64,000 nt of DNA from Phytohabitans sp037414955 (GTDB lineage Bacteria; Actinomycetota; Actinomycetes; Mycobacteriales; Micromonosporaceae): positions 1 through 64,000 of the forward strand of contig JBBEWH010000180.1 in assembly GCA_037414955.1 (NCBI GenBank). The letters are read 5' to 3'. The notes beneath the pieces are model-generated. The model was not told where the DNA came from. It was given only the letters and a program-made list of their open reading frames with translations, and did no database searches. The translations under genes and the position numbers were made by a program. Below, one piece after another: positions 1-9,319 of this stretch. Position 1 is the first letter of the stretch. Each line of letters starts with the position of its first letter.

Positions 1-80
1 CGGCGCCGCGCGGGGGTGGGGGAGGGAGGTTTGGTGCTGGCTGTTCGTGGAGGCGTGGAGCGGCTACGGTGGGTGAGGTT
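1..80. other. unassigned left edge; possible 3' end of an upstream gene
   Basis: No complete gene fits here. One plus-strand frame is open from base 2 to a TGA at 74-76 and would encode a short tryptophan-rich tail, so it could be the last codons of an upstream gene cut by the window edge. I cannot identify it. The duplicated block begins at 81. Confidence 0.2.
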
Positions 81-126
81 ACCAACAGGTTTCGCGGCGG
101 CATACGGGTAGCGAAAGGTAGGCGCA

Positions 127-1401
127 TTGACTGTCCCGAGAGGACGACATGGGCCGAACGCTTCTATTCTCGGCGCCGTGACGTTGTCGGCGCCCGAGAC
201 GACCAACCCGCCATCCCCGACTCGGGGGGACCGCCCGCTGCGGGTGGGCATGGTCGTGGTGAGTGAGTACGAGTCGGACCCCCGGGTGCGCCGCCAGGCG
301 GAGGCCCTGGCCGCGCGCGGTGATGAGGTGACCGTGGTGGCGCTGGACGCGCCCGGCCGCCCCGCCGTCGACACGGTCGAGGGGGTCCAGGTCGTGCACC
401 TGCCCACGCGCAAGTACCGGGGCAGCTCCGCGAAGGCGTACGCGTCGCTGTACGGCGGGTTCAGCGCCCGCGCCGCGGCCTGGCTGGCCCGCCGCCCCCG
501 CACGTTCGACCTGGTGCAGGCCCACTCGATGCCGGAGGCGCTGGTGTTCGCCGCCGCCGTGCCGAAGCTGTTCGGCACGCCGGTGCTGCTGGACGTGCAC
601 GACCTGACGTCGAAGCTGTTCGCCTCGAAGTTCGCCGACAAGCCGAGGGTGCTGGCCGCGGTGGCCGCGTCGGAGAAGGCCGCGCTGCGGTACGCCAACG
701 AGGTGCTGACCGTGCACGAGCCGTACGCGGACCTGATCCGCGGCTGGACCCGCCGCCCGGTGTCGGTCGTGATGAACTGCCCCGACGAGCGGCTCTTCCA
801 GCCGCGCGCGACCCCGCACCGGTGGGATCCCCAGGGCGAGGTGGTGTTCAGCTACCACGGCCTGGTGGCGCCCCGGCACGGCCTGGTCGCGGCGACCGAG
901 GCCCTCGCGGAGTTGCGCGCGACGATCCCGGGCGCCCGGCTCCAGGTGCGCGGCAGCGGCGACGGCCTCGACGAGCTGCGCACGCGGGTCGCCGACCTTG
1001 GCCTGGAACGCGCCGTCGACCTGCCGACCCGGCTGTACCCGCTGCCCGAAGTGGTCGCCGAGCTGGACCGCGTCCACATCGGACTGGTGCCGAGCCAGCT
1101 GGACCCGTGGACCGAGGAGGTGCTGCCGACGAAGCTGCTGGAGTACGCGTCGCTCGGCGTCCCGGTCATCACGTTCCGGAACCCGGTGATCTCCCGCTAC
1201 TTCCCGGACGACGCGGTGCGCTATGTGGACCCGGCCACCCCGGAGATGCTGCTGGTGGCGATGCGGGAGCTGGCGAGCGACCCGGACCGGGCCCTGGCCC
1301 AGGCCCGGCGCGCCAGCGAGGTGATGGCGACCCTGCGGTGGAGTGAGCAGAAGCGGCACTACTTCGAGGTCGTCGACAGGCTAGTCTCGCAGCGTGGCTA
1401 G
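127..1401 (+). CDS. GT4-family glycosyltransferase, duplicate copy 1
   Basis: This predicted cytoplasmic glycosyltransferase has the two-lobed GT-B fold. The N-terminal lobe starts near residue 38 with a beta strand (LRVGMVVVSEYE) followed by DPRVRRQAEAL, typical of GT4 enzymes. The C-terminal lobe has the donor-site pattern ending LPTKLLEYASLGVPVI, the usual GT4 nucleotide-sugar region. The TTG at 127 has an AGGTAGG-like ribosome site five bases upstream; GTG at 178 is the alternative. Its stop overlaps the next start by 8 bp. It is identical to the gene at 2221-3495. Donor and acceptor cannot be read from the sequence; the neighbours point to polysaccharide repeat-unit assembly. Confidence 0.85.
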   Translation: MTVPRGRHGPNASILGAVTLSAPETTNPPSPTRGDRPLRVGMVVVSEYESDPRVRRQAEALAARGDEVTVVALDAPGRPAVDTVEGVQVVHLPTRKYRGSSAKAYASLYGGFSARAAAWLARRPRTFDLVQAHSMPEALVFAAAVPKLFGTPVLLDVHDLTSKLFASKFADKPRVLAAVAASEKAALRYANEVLTVHEPYADLIRGWTRRPVSVVMNCPDERLFQPRATPHRWDPQGEVVFSYHGLVAPRHGLVAATEALAELRATIPGARLQVRGSGDGLDELRTRVADLGLERAVDLPTRLYPLPEVVAELDRVHIGLVPSQLDPWTEEVLPTKLLEYASLGVPVITFRNPVISRYFPDDAVRYVDPATPEMLLVAMRELASDPDRALAQARRASEVMATLRWSEQKRHYFEVVDRLVSQRG

Positions 1402-2215
1402 TCGCCTGCTGCGCGAGGGCCTGCTCAGCACCGCCGGTCTGGTCGCGCTCGGGCTAACCCGGCTGTTGCACGGCGTCCTCGTCAGCCGGGCCACCGACCA
1501 GGAGACATATGGCCTGGTCGGCTCGCTGATCGCGGTCACCACCATCGGCAGCCTGCTGCTGCCGGCCGGGGTGGCGAGCGCGGCGGCCCGCTTCATCCCC
1601 TATGAGCAGGGTCGCGGCGACGAGGCGGCGGCCCGCGGCATGCACCGGCTGCTGGTGCGCGCCGGCTGGTTCGGTGCGATCGGCATCGGGCTGGTCGCCG
1701 GGCTGGGCGCCGCCGTCGCGTTCGACCTCGACCTGGTCGACGCGGCGCAGGTGGCCGCGCTGTGCGCCGCCTTCTCCGGATACAGCGTGCAGAAGCAGGT
1801 GCTCTACGGCTTCGGCCTGGTGCCGGCGTACGCGAAGCTGGAGCTGGCCTGCTCCGCGGTGGCCCTGGCGGCGACGGTGCTGGTGGTGGCCGCCGGCTGG
1901 CCGCTCTACCTGCTGCCGCTGGCGGCGGGTTACGCGCTGTTCTCCGCCGGGTCGTGGTGGCGCCTGCGTCCGGTGACCCGCGGTCCAGCCGCGGACATTC
2001 ACCGGGCCCGCCGGGAGATCGCCGGATACGTGCTGCTGGCGTGCGTCGGCACGCTCTGCTCGCAGGGCTTCCTGCAGGGCACCCAGCTGCTGGCCAACCG
2101 GTTCGCCGCGCCCCGCGAGGTGGCCTACTTCGCGGCGGCGGTGACGCTGATCGCGCCGGCCTACTTCCTGCCGCACCAACAGGTTTCGCGGCGGCATACG
2201 GGTAGCGAAAGGTAG
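1394..2215 (+). pseudogene. truncated Wzx-like flippase, duplicate copy 1
   Basis: The first 260 residues match the intact flippase at 3488-4918. At 2174/2175 the frame runs into the leader of the second repeat unit and ends after 13 unrelated residues, giving 273 instead of 476. Roughly the last five to six membrane helices are missing, so it is unlikely to work as a flippase. It is a direct product of the tandem duplication. Confidence 0.85.
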
Positions 2216-2220
2216 GCGCA

Positions 2221-3495
2221 TTGACTGTCCCGAGAGGACGACATGGGCCGAACGCTTCTATTCTCGGCGCCGTGACGTTGTCGGCGCCCGAGACGACCAA
2301 CCCGCCATCCCCGACTCGGGGGGACCGCCCGCTGCGGGTGGGCATGGTCGTGGTGAGTGAGTACGAGTCGGACCCCCGGGTGCGCCGCCAGGCGGAGGCC
2401 CTGGCCGCGCGCGGTGATGAGGTGACCGTGGTGGCGCTGGACGCGCCCGGCCGCCCCGCCGTCGACACGGTCGAGGGGGTCCAGGTCGTGCACCTGCCCA
2501 CGCGCAAGTACCGGGGCAGCTCCGCGAAGGCGTACGCGTCGCTGTACGGCGGGTTCAGCGCCCGCGCCGCGGCCTGGCTGGCCCGCCGCCCCCGCACGTT
2601 CGACCTGGTGCAGGCCCACTCGATGCCGGAGGCGCTGGTGTTCGCCGCCGCCGTGCCGAAGCTGTTCGGCACGCCGGTGCTGCTGGACGTGCACGACCTG
2701 ACGTCGAAGCTGTTCGCCTCGAAGTTCGCCGACAAGCCGAGGGTGCTGGCCGCGGTGGCCGCGTCGGAGAAGGCCGCGCTGCGGTACGCCAACGAGGTGC
2801 TGACCGTGCACGAGCCGTACGCGGACCTGATCCGCGGCTGGACCCGCCGCCCGGTGTCGGTCGTGATGAACTGCCCCGACGAGCGGCTCTTCCAGCCGCG
2901 CGCGACCCCGCACCGGTGGGATCCCCAGGGCGAGGTGGTGTTCAGCTACCACGGCCTGGTGGCGCCCCGGCACGGCCTGGTCGCGGCGACCGAGGCCCTC
3001 GCGGAGTTGCGCGCGACGATCCCGGGCGCCCGGCTCCAGGTGCGCGGCAGCGGCGACGGCCTCGACGAGCTGCGCACGCGGGTCGCCGACCTTGGCCTGG
3101 AACGCGCCGTCGACCTGCCGACCCGGCTGTACCCGCTGCCCGAAGTGGTCGCCGAGCTGGACCGCGTCCACATCGGACTGGTGCCGAGCCAGCTGGACCC
3201 GTGGACCGAGGAGGTGCTGCCGACGAAGCTGCTGGAGTACGCGTCGCTCGGCGTCCCGGTCATCACGTTCCGGAACCCGGTGATCTCCCGCTACTTCCCG
3301 GACGACGCGGTGCGCTATGTGGACCCGGCCACCCCGGAGATGCTGCTGGTGGCGATGCGGGAGCTGGCGAGCGACCCGGACCGGGCCCTGGCCCAGGCCC
3401 GGCGCGCCAGCGAGGTGATGGCGACCCTGCGGTGGAGTGAGCAGAAGCGGCACTACTTCGAGGTCGTCGACAGGCTAGTCTCGCAGCGTGGCTAG
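2221..3495 (+). CDS. GT4-family glycosyltransferase, duplicate copy 2
   Basis: Identical to the 424-residue protein at 127-1401. This copy is followed by the intact flippase with an 8-bp overlap, so it is the one in the original operon order. Its upstream region is now the truncated flippase of the first repeat unit. If the operon promoter lies outside the repeat, transcription must pass through copy 1 to reach it. TTG at 2221 is used for the same ribosome-site reason as in copy 1. Confidence 0.87.
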   Translation: MTVPRGRHGPNASILGAVTLSAPETTNPPSPTRGDRPLRVGMVVVSEYESDPRVRRQAEALAARGDEVTVVALDAPGRPAVDTVEGVQVVHLPTRKYRGSSAKAYASLYGGFSARAAAWLARRPRTFDLVQAHSMPEALVFAAAVPKLFGTPVLLDVHDLTSKLFASKFADKPRVLAAVAASEKAALRYANEVLTVHEPYADLIRGWTRRPVSVVMNCPDERLFQPRATPHRWDPQGEVVFSYHGLVAPRHGLVAATEALAELRATIPGARLQVRGSGDGLDELRTRVADLGLERAVDLPTRLYPLPEVVAELDRVHIGLVPSQLDPWTEEVLPTKLLEYASLGVPVITFRNPVISRYFPDDAVRYVDPATPEMLLVAMRELASDPDRALAQARRASEVMATLRWSEQKRHYFEVVDRLVSQRG

Positions 3496-4918
3496 TCGCC
3501 TGCTGCGCGAGGGCCTGCTCAGCACCGCCGGTCTGGTCGCGCTCGGGCTAACCCGGCTGTTGCACGGCGTCCTCGTCAGCCGGGCCACCGACCAGGAGAC
3601 ATATGGCCTGGTCGGCTCGCTGATCGCGGTCACCACCATCGGCAGCCTGCTGCTGCCGGCCGGGGTGGCGAGCGCGGCGGCCCGCTTCATCCCCTATGAG
3701 CAGGGTCGCGGCGACGAGGCGGCGGCCCGCGGCATGCACCGGCTGCTGGTGCGCGCCGGCTGGTTCGGTGCGATCGGCATCGGGCTGGTCGCCGGGCTGG
3801 GCGCCGCCGTCGCGTTCGACCTCGACCTGGTCGACGCGGCGCAGGTGGCCGCGCTGTGCGCCGCCTTCTCCGGATACAGCGTGCAGAAGCAGGTGCTCTA
3901 CGGCTTCGGCCTGGTGCCGGCGTACGCGAAGCTGGAGCTGGCCTGCTCCGCGGTGGCCCTGGCGGCGACGGTGCTGGTGGTGGCCGCCGGCTGGCCGCTC
4001 TACCTGCTGCCGCTGGCGGCGGGTTACGCGCTGTTCTCCGCCGGGTCGTGGTGGCGCCTGCGTCCGGTGACCCGCGGTCCAGCCGCGGACATTCACCGGG
4101 CCCGCCGGGAGATCGCCGGATACGTGCTGCTGGCGTGCGTCGGCACGCTCTGCTCGCAGGGCTTCCTGCAGGGCACCCAGCTGCTGGCCAACCGGTTCGC
4201 CGCGCCCCGCGAGGTGGCCTACTTCGCGGCGGCGGTGACGCTGATCGCGCCGGCCTACTTCCTGCCGCGCGCGCTCGGCATCGTGCTGTTCCCGGCGATG
4301 GCCCGCGCGCACGGCGCCGGCGACGCGGCCGGCGTGCGCCGGCAGGCCGACCTGTCCACCCGCGGGCTGCTCGTCGTGCTGGCGCCGCTGTTCGCCGTCG
4401 CGGTGCTGCTCGCGCCGGAGGTGCTGACCGCGTTCGGCGGCGGGGAGTACGCTGACGGCGCGCCCGTGCTGCGGCTGATGCTCGCGGCCACCTACCTGGC
4501 GGTGGTGGCCGTGCCGGCGGTCAACGCGTTGTCCAGCGGGGCGCACGTGCGGGTGCCGGTAGGTTCGGCGGTGCTCGGTGCGGCCACCGGCCTGGGCGTG
4601 GTCGCCGTGCTGGGCGGGCCACTGGGTGCGGTGGGCGTCGGTGTGGGATACCTGTGCGGCACGGCGGTGACCGCCGGCGGGCCGCTGGTGTCCGCGTGGC
4701 GGCTGCACGGCATGGCGTGGGGCCGGCCGGTCGGGCTCGGCGCCGGCCTGGTGGGCGCGGCGCTGGCGACCGCCGGGTGGCTGCCGACGGCGGGCCGGAT
4801 CGCGGCCGCCGTGGTGGCCGTCGCGGCGGCCGCGCTGATCGCTAAGCGTGAACTACGGCCGGACGATTCGGCCGCTGGACAACCTGCCGTCGCCGGCAGT
4901 TCACCAATTGGTCGGTAA
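3488..4918 (+). CDS. polysaccharide flippase, Wzx/MATE-like, intact copy
   Basis: A 476-residue integral membrane protein with about 12 to 14 hydrophobic segments and the alanine- and leucine-rich helix pattern of the MOP superfamily (polysaccharide biosynthesis/Wzx). Such proteins turn lipid-linked oligosaccharide units across the cytoplasmic membrane. The GTG start at 3488 overlaps the glycosyltransferase stop. A Wzy/WaaL-like gene follows, which fits a Wzx/Wzy-type export route. The C-terminal part (4269-4918) occurs only here; the first 781 bp also occur at 1394-2174. Confidence 0.85.
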   Translation: MASRLLREGLLSTAGLVALGLTRLLHGVLVSRATDQETYGLVGSLIAVTTIGSLLLPAGVASAAARFIPYEQGRGDEAAARGMHRLLVRAGWFGAIGIGLVAGLGAAVAFDLDLVDAAQVAALCAAFSGYSVQKQVLYGFGLVPAYAKLELACSAVALAATVLVVAAGWPLYLLPLAAGYALFSAGSWWRLRPVTRGPAADIHRARREIAGYVLLACVGTLCSQGFLQGTQLLANRFAAPREVAYFAAAVTLIAPAYFLPRALGIVLFPAMARAHGAGDAAGVRRQADLSTRGLLVVLAPLFAVAVLLAPEVLTAFGGGEYADGAPVLRLMLAATYLAVVAVPAVNALSSGAHVRVPVGSAVLGAATGLGVVAVLGGPLGAVGVGVGYLCGTAVTAGGPLVSAWRLHGMAWGRPVGLGAGLVGAALATAGWLPTAGRIAAAVVAVAAAALIAKRELRPDDSAAGQPAVAGSSPIGR

Positions 4919-4979
4919 GGGCGAGTGTTATGGCTCGGTTGTCGTGATGGGGCACCACAGAAGGGGTGACGGGGCGTTC

Positions 4980-6527
4980 ATGCTGGCTGCACAACCGCGG
5001 ACCGAGACGGCCGCGGCAGACGGACCACGCCCCGACGAACGGCCCGCTGGCCGCGCTTCCCGGTTACTCGGCGGCGCTCTGGTCGTCCTGCTCGGCGTGC
5101 TGCTGGTCGAGGTCCTCTTCGAGACCTGGATACAGACGCTGCTGGCCACCCCGGTGGAGGATGCCAAGGGCAACCTCATCGCCGACGGTCCAGACTGGCC
5201 GAAGCAGCTCAAGAACGCGCTGTACCTGACGCTACTGGCGGTCACCATCGTCAAGGTGGCCGTCGACCGTCGCTGGCGGGACTTCCGGCGGCCCGCCGAC
5301 CTCGCGGTGATCGTGCTCGGCCTGGTGATCGTCGCCGCCGGTCTGGCCGGCGACTCGCCGATCCGGCTCATCGCCGAGGCGGGCTACGTCTACCTGCGCG
5401 GCGTCATCGTCTTCTACGCCTGGCGCGCCGCCGACCCGGATCGCCGGCAGACCCGCGCGGTGCTCGGCGTGGTCGCCGGGATCGTCGCCATCAACGCGGG
5501 CCTCGCCATCTGGCAGACCGTGGCCGGGCCCAGCACCTATGAGGACCTGGGCTGGATCAACATGACGTGGGCCCGGATCAACCGGGCGCACGCGCTGCTC
5601 GACCACCCGAACCACCTCGGCCACTTCCTCGCGCTCGCCATGCTCGGCCTGCTCGCGTGGCTGGTGGCGCGGAAGCGGGACCGGGCGTGGCGGTGGTGGC
5701 TGATCTTCGGCCTCCTCGCGCTGGCGCTGTCCGCCACCCAGTCCCGCGAGTCGACCCTCGGGTTCGTCGCCGGCGCCGGCCTCATCTGCCTGCTGCGCCG
5801 GGGCCGCTGGCTGGCCGGGACCGCCGCGGTGACGCTCGTCGTGGGCTTCGCCGGCGCGCAGCTCGCGATCAGCCCGGACAACCGGGCCGAGCTGGTCCGC
5901 CGGCTCGCCGGTGTGACCAGCGCGCTCAACCTGCCCAGCGGCGCCGAGCAGGACGGCTTCTGCGTCGAGGGCAACGAGGGCTGCGACGCGGAGGCGGGCA
6001 ACCAGATCCCGCAGCGCGAGGTCCGCGTGCTGTACGCGCAGCAGGGCGTCGAGCTGTGGTTGAAGCGGCCGATCCTCGGGTACGGCGTGGGCCAGTTCGG
6101 CGGCATCGTCGCCTACCAGGCCGACCCGCTCTGGTACCAGGACACCCGGTTCGGGCCGGAGGGCTTCCGGCTGTACGGGTCGAACGAGAAGCAGGTCGAC
6201 TCGTTCTGGCTGCACCTGCTCGTGGAGACCGGCACGCTCGGCGTGCTGGCGTACCTGGCGTGGCTGATCCTGCTGATCGGGCCGATCCTGCGCGCCGTCT
6301 GGCGCCGGCGCGGGTCCGATGTGCACCCGTTCGGCTACTGGGCGCCGGCCGTGCTGCTGTTCGCGGTGCTCGTCGCCTGCCTCGCGCCGTCCCTGGAGGA
6401 CCCGCTCTTCCCGGCGCAGCTGTTCACCGTGCTCGGCCTGGCGTGGGTGTGGCTGCGCCGGGGCCAGCTCGTCTCTGAGGGTCCGGTCTCCGCCGGGCCC
6501 GTCGCGGAAGGGAAAGACAGTGACTGA
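4980..6527 (+). CDS. O-antigen ligase/polymerase family membrane protein (Wzy/WaaL-like)
   Basis: A 515-residue protein with roughly ten or more membrane helices and a long external loop (about residues 300-420), the layout of the Wzy_C family. Family-like stretches are DHPNHLGHFLALAML, ESTLGFVAGAGLI, GYGVGQFGG and FWLHLLVETGTLGVLAY. Members polymerise or ligate lipid-linked glycans at the outer membrane face; which reaction applies here cannot be told. ATG at 4980 is chosen because of GGGG seven bases upstream; the frame is also open to an ATG at 4947. Its stop overlaps the next start by 8 bp. Confidence 0.8.
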   Translation: MLAAQPRTETAAADGPRPDERPAGRASRLLGGALVVLLGVLLVEVLFETWIQTLLATPVEDAKGNLIADGPDWPKQLKNALYLTLLAVTIVKVAVDRRWRDFRRPADLAVIVLGLVIVAAGLAGDSPIRLIAEAGYVYLRGVIVFYAWRAADPDRRQTRAVLGVVAGIVAINAGLAIWQTVAGPSTYEDLGWINMTWARINRAHALLDHPNHLGHFLALAMLGLLAWLVARKRDRAWRWWLIFGLLALALSATQSRESTLGFVAGAGLICLLRRGRWLAGTAAVTLVVGFAGAQLAISPDNRAELVRRLAGVTSALNLPSGAEQDGFCVEGNEGCDAEAGNQIPQREVRVLYAQQGVELWLKRPILGYGVGQFGGIVAYQADPLWYQDTRFGPEGFRLYGSNEKQVDSFWLHLLVETGTLGVLAYLAWLILLIGPILRAVWRRRGSDVHPFGYWAPAVLLFAVLVACLAPSLEDPLFPAQLFTVLGLAWVWLRRGQLVSEGPVSAGPVAEGKDSD

Positions 6528-7566
6528 CGGCAGCGCGTCCGTTGCCCTCATCGGCTTCGGCTACTGGGGACCCAACCTCGCCCGCAACCTCCAGAACCAC
6601 GGTGAGGGCCGGTGGCGGTACCTGGTGGAGCTCAACCCGGAGCGCCGCGCCAAGGCCGCCGGCCTGTACCCGGACGTGCGCGTCACCGACGACCTCGCCG
6701 AAGTCCTCGCGGACCCGGCGGTGGCGGCCTGCGTCGTGGCCACCCCGGCCGCCACGCACGCGCCGCTGGCCCGCCGGGTGCTCGACGCCGGCAAGCACGT
6801 GCTGGTCGAGAAGCCGCTCGCACTGTCCACACCGGACGCCATCGAGCTGGCCACGCTCGCGGACGACCGCGGCCTCACGCTCATGGTCGGCCACACCTTC
6901 GAGTACGTGCCGGCGGTGCTCCGGATGAAGGAGCTGGTCGAGGCCGGCACCATCGGCGACCTGCTCTACCTGCACTCGCAGCGGCTCAACCTGGGCCGGA
7001 TCCAGAGCGACATCAACGCGTTCTGGTCGATCGGGCCGCACGACGTGTCGATCGCCAACTTCCTGGTCGGCGAGCGTCCACAGTGGGCGTCCGCGGAGGG
7101 CGCGCGCTACCTGAACGCCTCGGTGGAGGACGTCACGTTCGTCACCGTCGGATACCCGGGCGGCGTCCTCGCGCACATGCACGTGAGCTGGCTCGACCCG
7201 TCGAAGACCCGGCGCACGACGGTGGTCGGCAGCAAGCAGATGCTGGTCTACGACGACATGGACCCGCAGGCCAAGCTGAAGGTCTTCGACAAGGGCGCGG
7301 ACAAGCTGCACGAGGACGAGTACGGCGCCTGGCAGTACGAGCTGCGCGACGGCGTGGTGCGGGTGCCCACCCTGGAGTCGGTCGAGCCGCTGGCCGCCGA
7401 GCTGCGGCACTTCCTGCACTGCGTCGACACCGGCGAGCGGCCGCGCACCGACGGCTGGAACGGCGTCGACGTGGTCGCCGTGCTGGAGGCGGTCAGCGCC
7501 TCGCTGCGGGCCGGGGGAGCGCAGGTGGCGGTGCGGACGCCGCTGGTGGGAGCGCGGTCTTGCTGA
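6520..7566 (+). CDS. Gfo/Idh/MocA oxidoreductase, WbpB-like
   Basis: 348 residues with an N-terminal NAD-binding fold (ALIGFGYWGPNLARN) and the family motif EKPLALS, followed by the C-terminal alpha/beta domain with GPHDVSI. In P. aeruginosa WbpB oxidises C3 of UDP-GlcNAcA to the 3-keto sugar. The two genes behind it are an acetyltransferase and an aminotransferase, giving the WbpB-WbpD-WbpE enzyme set, so this role is inferred from context. GTG at 6520 follows GGAAGGGAAAG and overlaps the upstream stop. No UDP-GlcNAc 6-dehydrogenase (WbpA) gene is in the window. Confidence 0.82.
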   Translation: MTDGSASVALIGFGYWGPNLARNLQNHGEGRWRYLVELNPERRAKAAGLYPDVRVTDDLAEVLADPAVAACVVATPAATHAPLARRVLDAGKHVLVEKPLALSTPDAIELATLADDRGLTLMVGHTFEYVPAVLRMKELVEAGTIGDLLYLHSQRLNLGRIQSDINAFWSIGPHDVSIANFLVGERPQWASAEGARYLNASVEDVTFVTVGYPGGVLAHMHVSWLDPSKTRRTTVVGSKQMLVYDDMDPQAKLKVFDKGADKLHEDEYGAWQYELRDGVVRVPTLESVEPLAAELRHFLHCVDTGERPRTDGWNGVDVVAVLEAVSASLRAGGAQVAVRTPLVGARSC

Positions 7567-8204
7567 GTCCGCTGGCGGTGGTCGCCGAGGGAGTCAAGCT
7601 GGGCGCCGGGAGCGTCGTCGAGGAGTTCTGCGTCATCGGCCGATCGGGACCGCGGGACGCGGTTGTGGAGTTCGGCGACGGCGCGACGCTGCGCAGCCAC
7701 ACCGTCGTGTACGCGGGGGTGCGCGCCGGCGTCCGCTTCCAGACCGGCCACCACGTGCTGATCCGGGAACACACCACGATCGGCGACCAGGTCTCCGTCG
7801 GGTCGATGTCCGTGCTGGAGCACAGCGTCACGGTCGGCGACCGGGTACGGGTGCACTCGCACTGCTTCGTGCCGGAGTTCTCGGTGCTGGAGGACGACGC
7901 CTGGCTCGGTCCCCGGGTCACGCTCACCAACGCGCCGTTCCCGCGCTGCCCCGACGTGTCCCAGTGCCTGCGCGGCGTCCACATCGGACGCGGCGCGCGG
8001 GTCGGCGCGAACGTCACCATCCTGCCCGGTGTCCACATCGGAGAACGGGCGCTGATCGGCGCCGGCGCGGTCGTCACGAAAGACGTCGCGCCCGGTGCGG
8101 TCGTCGTCGGCACCGCCGCCCGGCAGGTGAAGAGCATCGACGACCTGCTCTGCCCGGCCGGGCTCGACCACCGTCCCTACCCATCCTTGTCGGAGACATC
8201 GTGA
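7560..8204 (+). CDS. left-handed beta-helix N-acetyltransferase, WbpD-like
   Basis: 214 residues built largely of hexapeptide repeats ([LIV]-G-x4), for example VTVGDRVRVHSH and VHIGRGARVGANVTILPGVHIGERALIGAGAVV, the left-handed beta-helix of acyltransferases. The repeats end with KDVAPGAVVVGTAARQV, typical of the sugar N-acetyltransferase branch. By analogy it would acetylate the 3-amino group of a UDP-2-acetamido-3-amino uronic acid. The TTG start at 7560 has GGAG seven bases upstream and overlaps the oxidoreductase stop; its own stop overlaps the aminotransferase start. Confidence 0.83.
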   Translation: MLSPLAVVAEGVKLGAGSVVEEFCVIGRSGPRDAVVEFGDGATLRSHTVVYAGVRAGVRFQTGHHVLIREHTTIGDQVSVGSMSVLEHSVTVGDRVRVHSHCFVPEFSVLEDDAWLGPRVTLTNAPFPRCPDVSQCLRGVHIGRGARVGANVTILPGVHIGERALIGAGAVVTKDVAPGAVVVGTAARQVKSIDDLLCPAGLDHRPYPSLSETS

Positions 8205-9319
8205 CCGCCATCCCGCTCGTCGACGTCAAAGCCGCCTACCTGCGGCACCAGGACGCCATCGACGCCGCCATCCGCGACGTGGTGGAGTCCACCGCGTTCA
8301 TCCAGGGGCCGCAGCTGCGGGCGTTCGAGGAGGCGTTCGCGGCGTTCTGCGGCACCACGCACGCGATCGGCGTCGGCTCCGGCACCGCCGCGCTGCACCT
8401 CGCCCTCGCGGCCGTGGGCGTGGGCCCGGGTGACGAGGTGGCCGTGCCGGCGCACTCGTTCATCGCCACCATCGAGCCGGTCAGCTGGCTGGGCGCGCGG
8501 CCCCGGTTCGTCGAGATCGACCCGCTCACCGGCGCCCTGGACCCGGCCGCGCTGAAGGGCGCCATCGACGGTGTCAAGGCGGTGCTGCCGGTGCACATCC
8601 ACGGCCGCCCCGCCGACCTGGAGCAGATCGGCGCGATCGCGGCCGACGCCGGGGTACCGGTCATCGAGGACGCGGCCCAGGCGCACGGCGCCGAGATCGT
8701 GCGCGCCGACGGCACCGTGGTGCGCGCCGGCGGGTACGGGCTGGCCGGCTGCTTCTCCTTCTACCCGGGCAAGAACCTGGGCGCGTTCGGGGACGCGGGC
8801 GCCATCACCACCAACGACGACGCGTTCGCCGCGACCGTGCGCCGGCTCCGCGACCACGGCCGCACCACCAAGTACGAGCACGAGATCATCGGGTACGCCC
8901 ACCGCATGGACACGCTGCAGGCGGCCGTGCTGCACGCCAAGCTGTCCACGTTGGACGCCGACAACCAGCGGCGCGCCGCTCTCACGGCCGACTACGAGGC
9001 GGCGTTGTCCGGCGTCGGCGACCTGTGGTTCCCGCCCGCGACGCCGACCCGGCGCAGCGTCTTCCACCACGCCCTGCTGCGCACCCCGCGGCGGGACGCC
9101 CTGCTCGCGCACCTGAAGGAGCGGGGCATCGGCGCGGGGATCCACTACCCGGTGCCGCTGCACCTGCAACCGGCGTACGCGTTCCTCGGCCACCGGCGCG
9201 GCGACTTCCCCGCGACGGAGGCCTGGGCCGACGAGTGCCTGTCCCTGCCGCTCTACCCGGAGCTGACCGCCGCACAGCACACGGCGGTCGTGGCCGGGGT
9301 GACCTCCTTCTATTCGTGA
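8201..9319 (+). CDS. DegT/DnrJ/EryC1/StrS sugar aminotransferase, WbpE-like
   Basis: A 372-residue PLP enzyme. Visible family marks are the N-terminal block around GSGTAALHLALAAVGVGPGDEV, VIEDAAQAHGAE, and FSFYPGKNLGAFGDAG, where Lys191 is the expected PLP lysine. The C-terminus has the GIHYPVPLHLQPAY motif. In the WbpB/E/D scheme it would transaminate the 3-keto uronic acid nucleotide sugar. The GTG start overlaps the acetyltransferase stop (GTGA), and its own TGA overlaps the next GTG, so translation is probably coupled. Confidence 0.86.
   Translation: MTAIPLVDVKAAYLRHQDAIDAAIRDVVESTAFIQGPQLRAFEEAFAAFCGTTHAIGVGSGTAALHLALAAVGVGPGDEVAVPAHSFIATIEPVSWLGARPRFVEIDPLTGALDPAALKGAIDGVKAVLPVHIHGRPADLEQIGAIAADAGVPVIEDAAQAHGAEIVRADGTVVRAGGYGLAGCFSFYPGKNLGAFGDAGAITTNDDAFAATVRRLRDHGRTTKYEHEIIGYAHRMDTLQAAVLHAKLSTLDADNQRRAALTADYEAALSGVGDLWFPPATPTRRSVFHHALLRTPRRDALLAHLKERGIGAGIHYPVPLHLQPAYAFLGHRRGDFPATEAWADECLSLPLYPELTAAQHTAVVAGVTSFYS

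Larger units (their letters stand above)
81..4268. repeat. 2,094-bp direct tandem duplication (81-2174 and 2175-4268)
   Basis: Bases 81-2174 recur as 2175-4268 at a constant offset of 2,094. The two encoded glycosyltransferases are identical over all 424 residues and I saw no mismatch. Each unit holds about 46 bp of leader, a whole GT4 gene and the first 781 bp of a flippase gene. The junction at 2174/2175 joins the middle of the flippase to the leader, with no clear homology at the breakpoint. It is either a very recent duplication or an assembly error. Confidence 0.92.

Noticed and set aside
79..1359. Minus-strand open frame opposite the first glycosyltransferase
   Set aside because: Repeated opposite the second copy as well and without any protein motif; the plus-strand GT4 motifs decide the frame.
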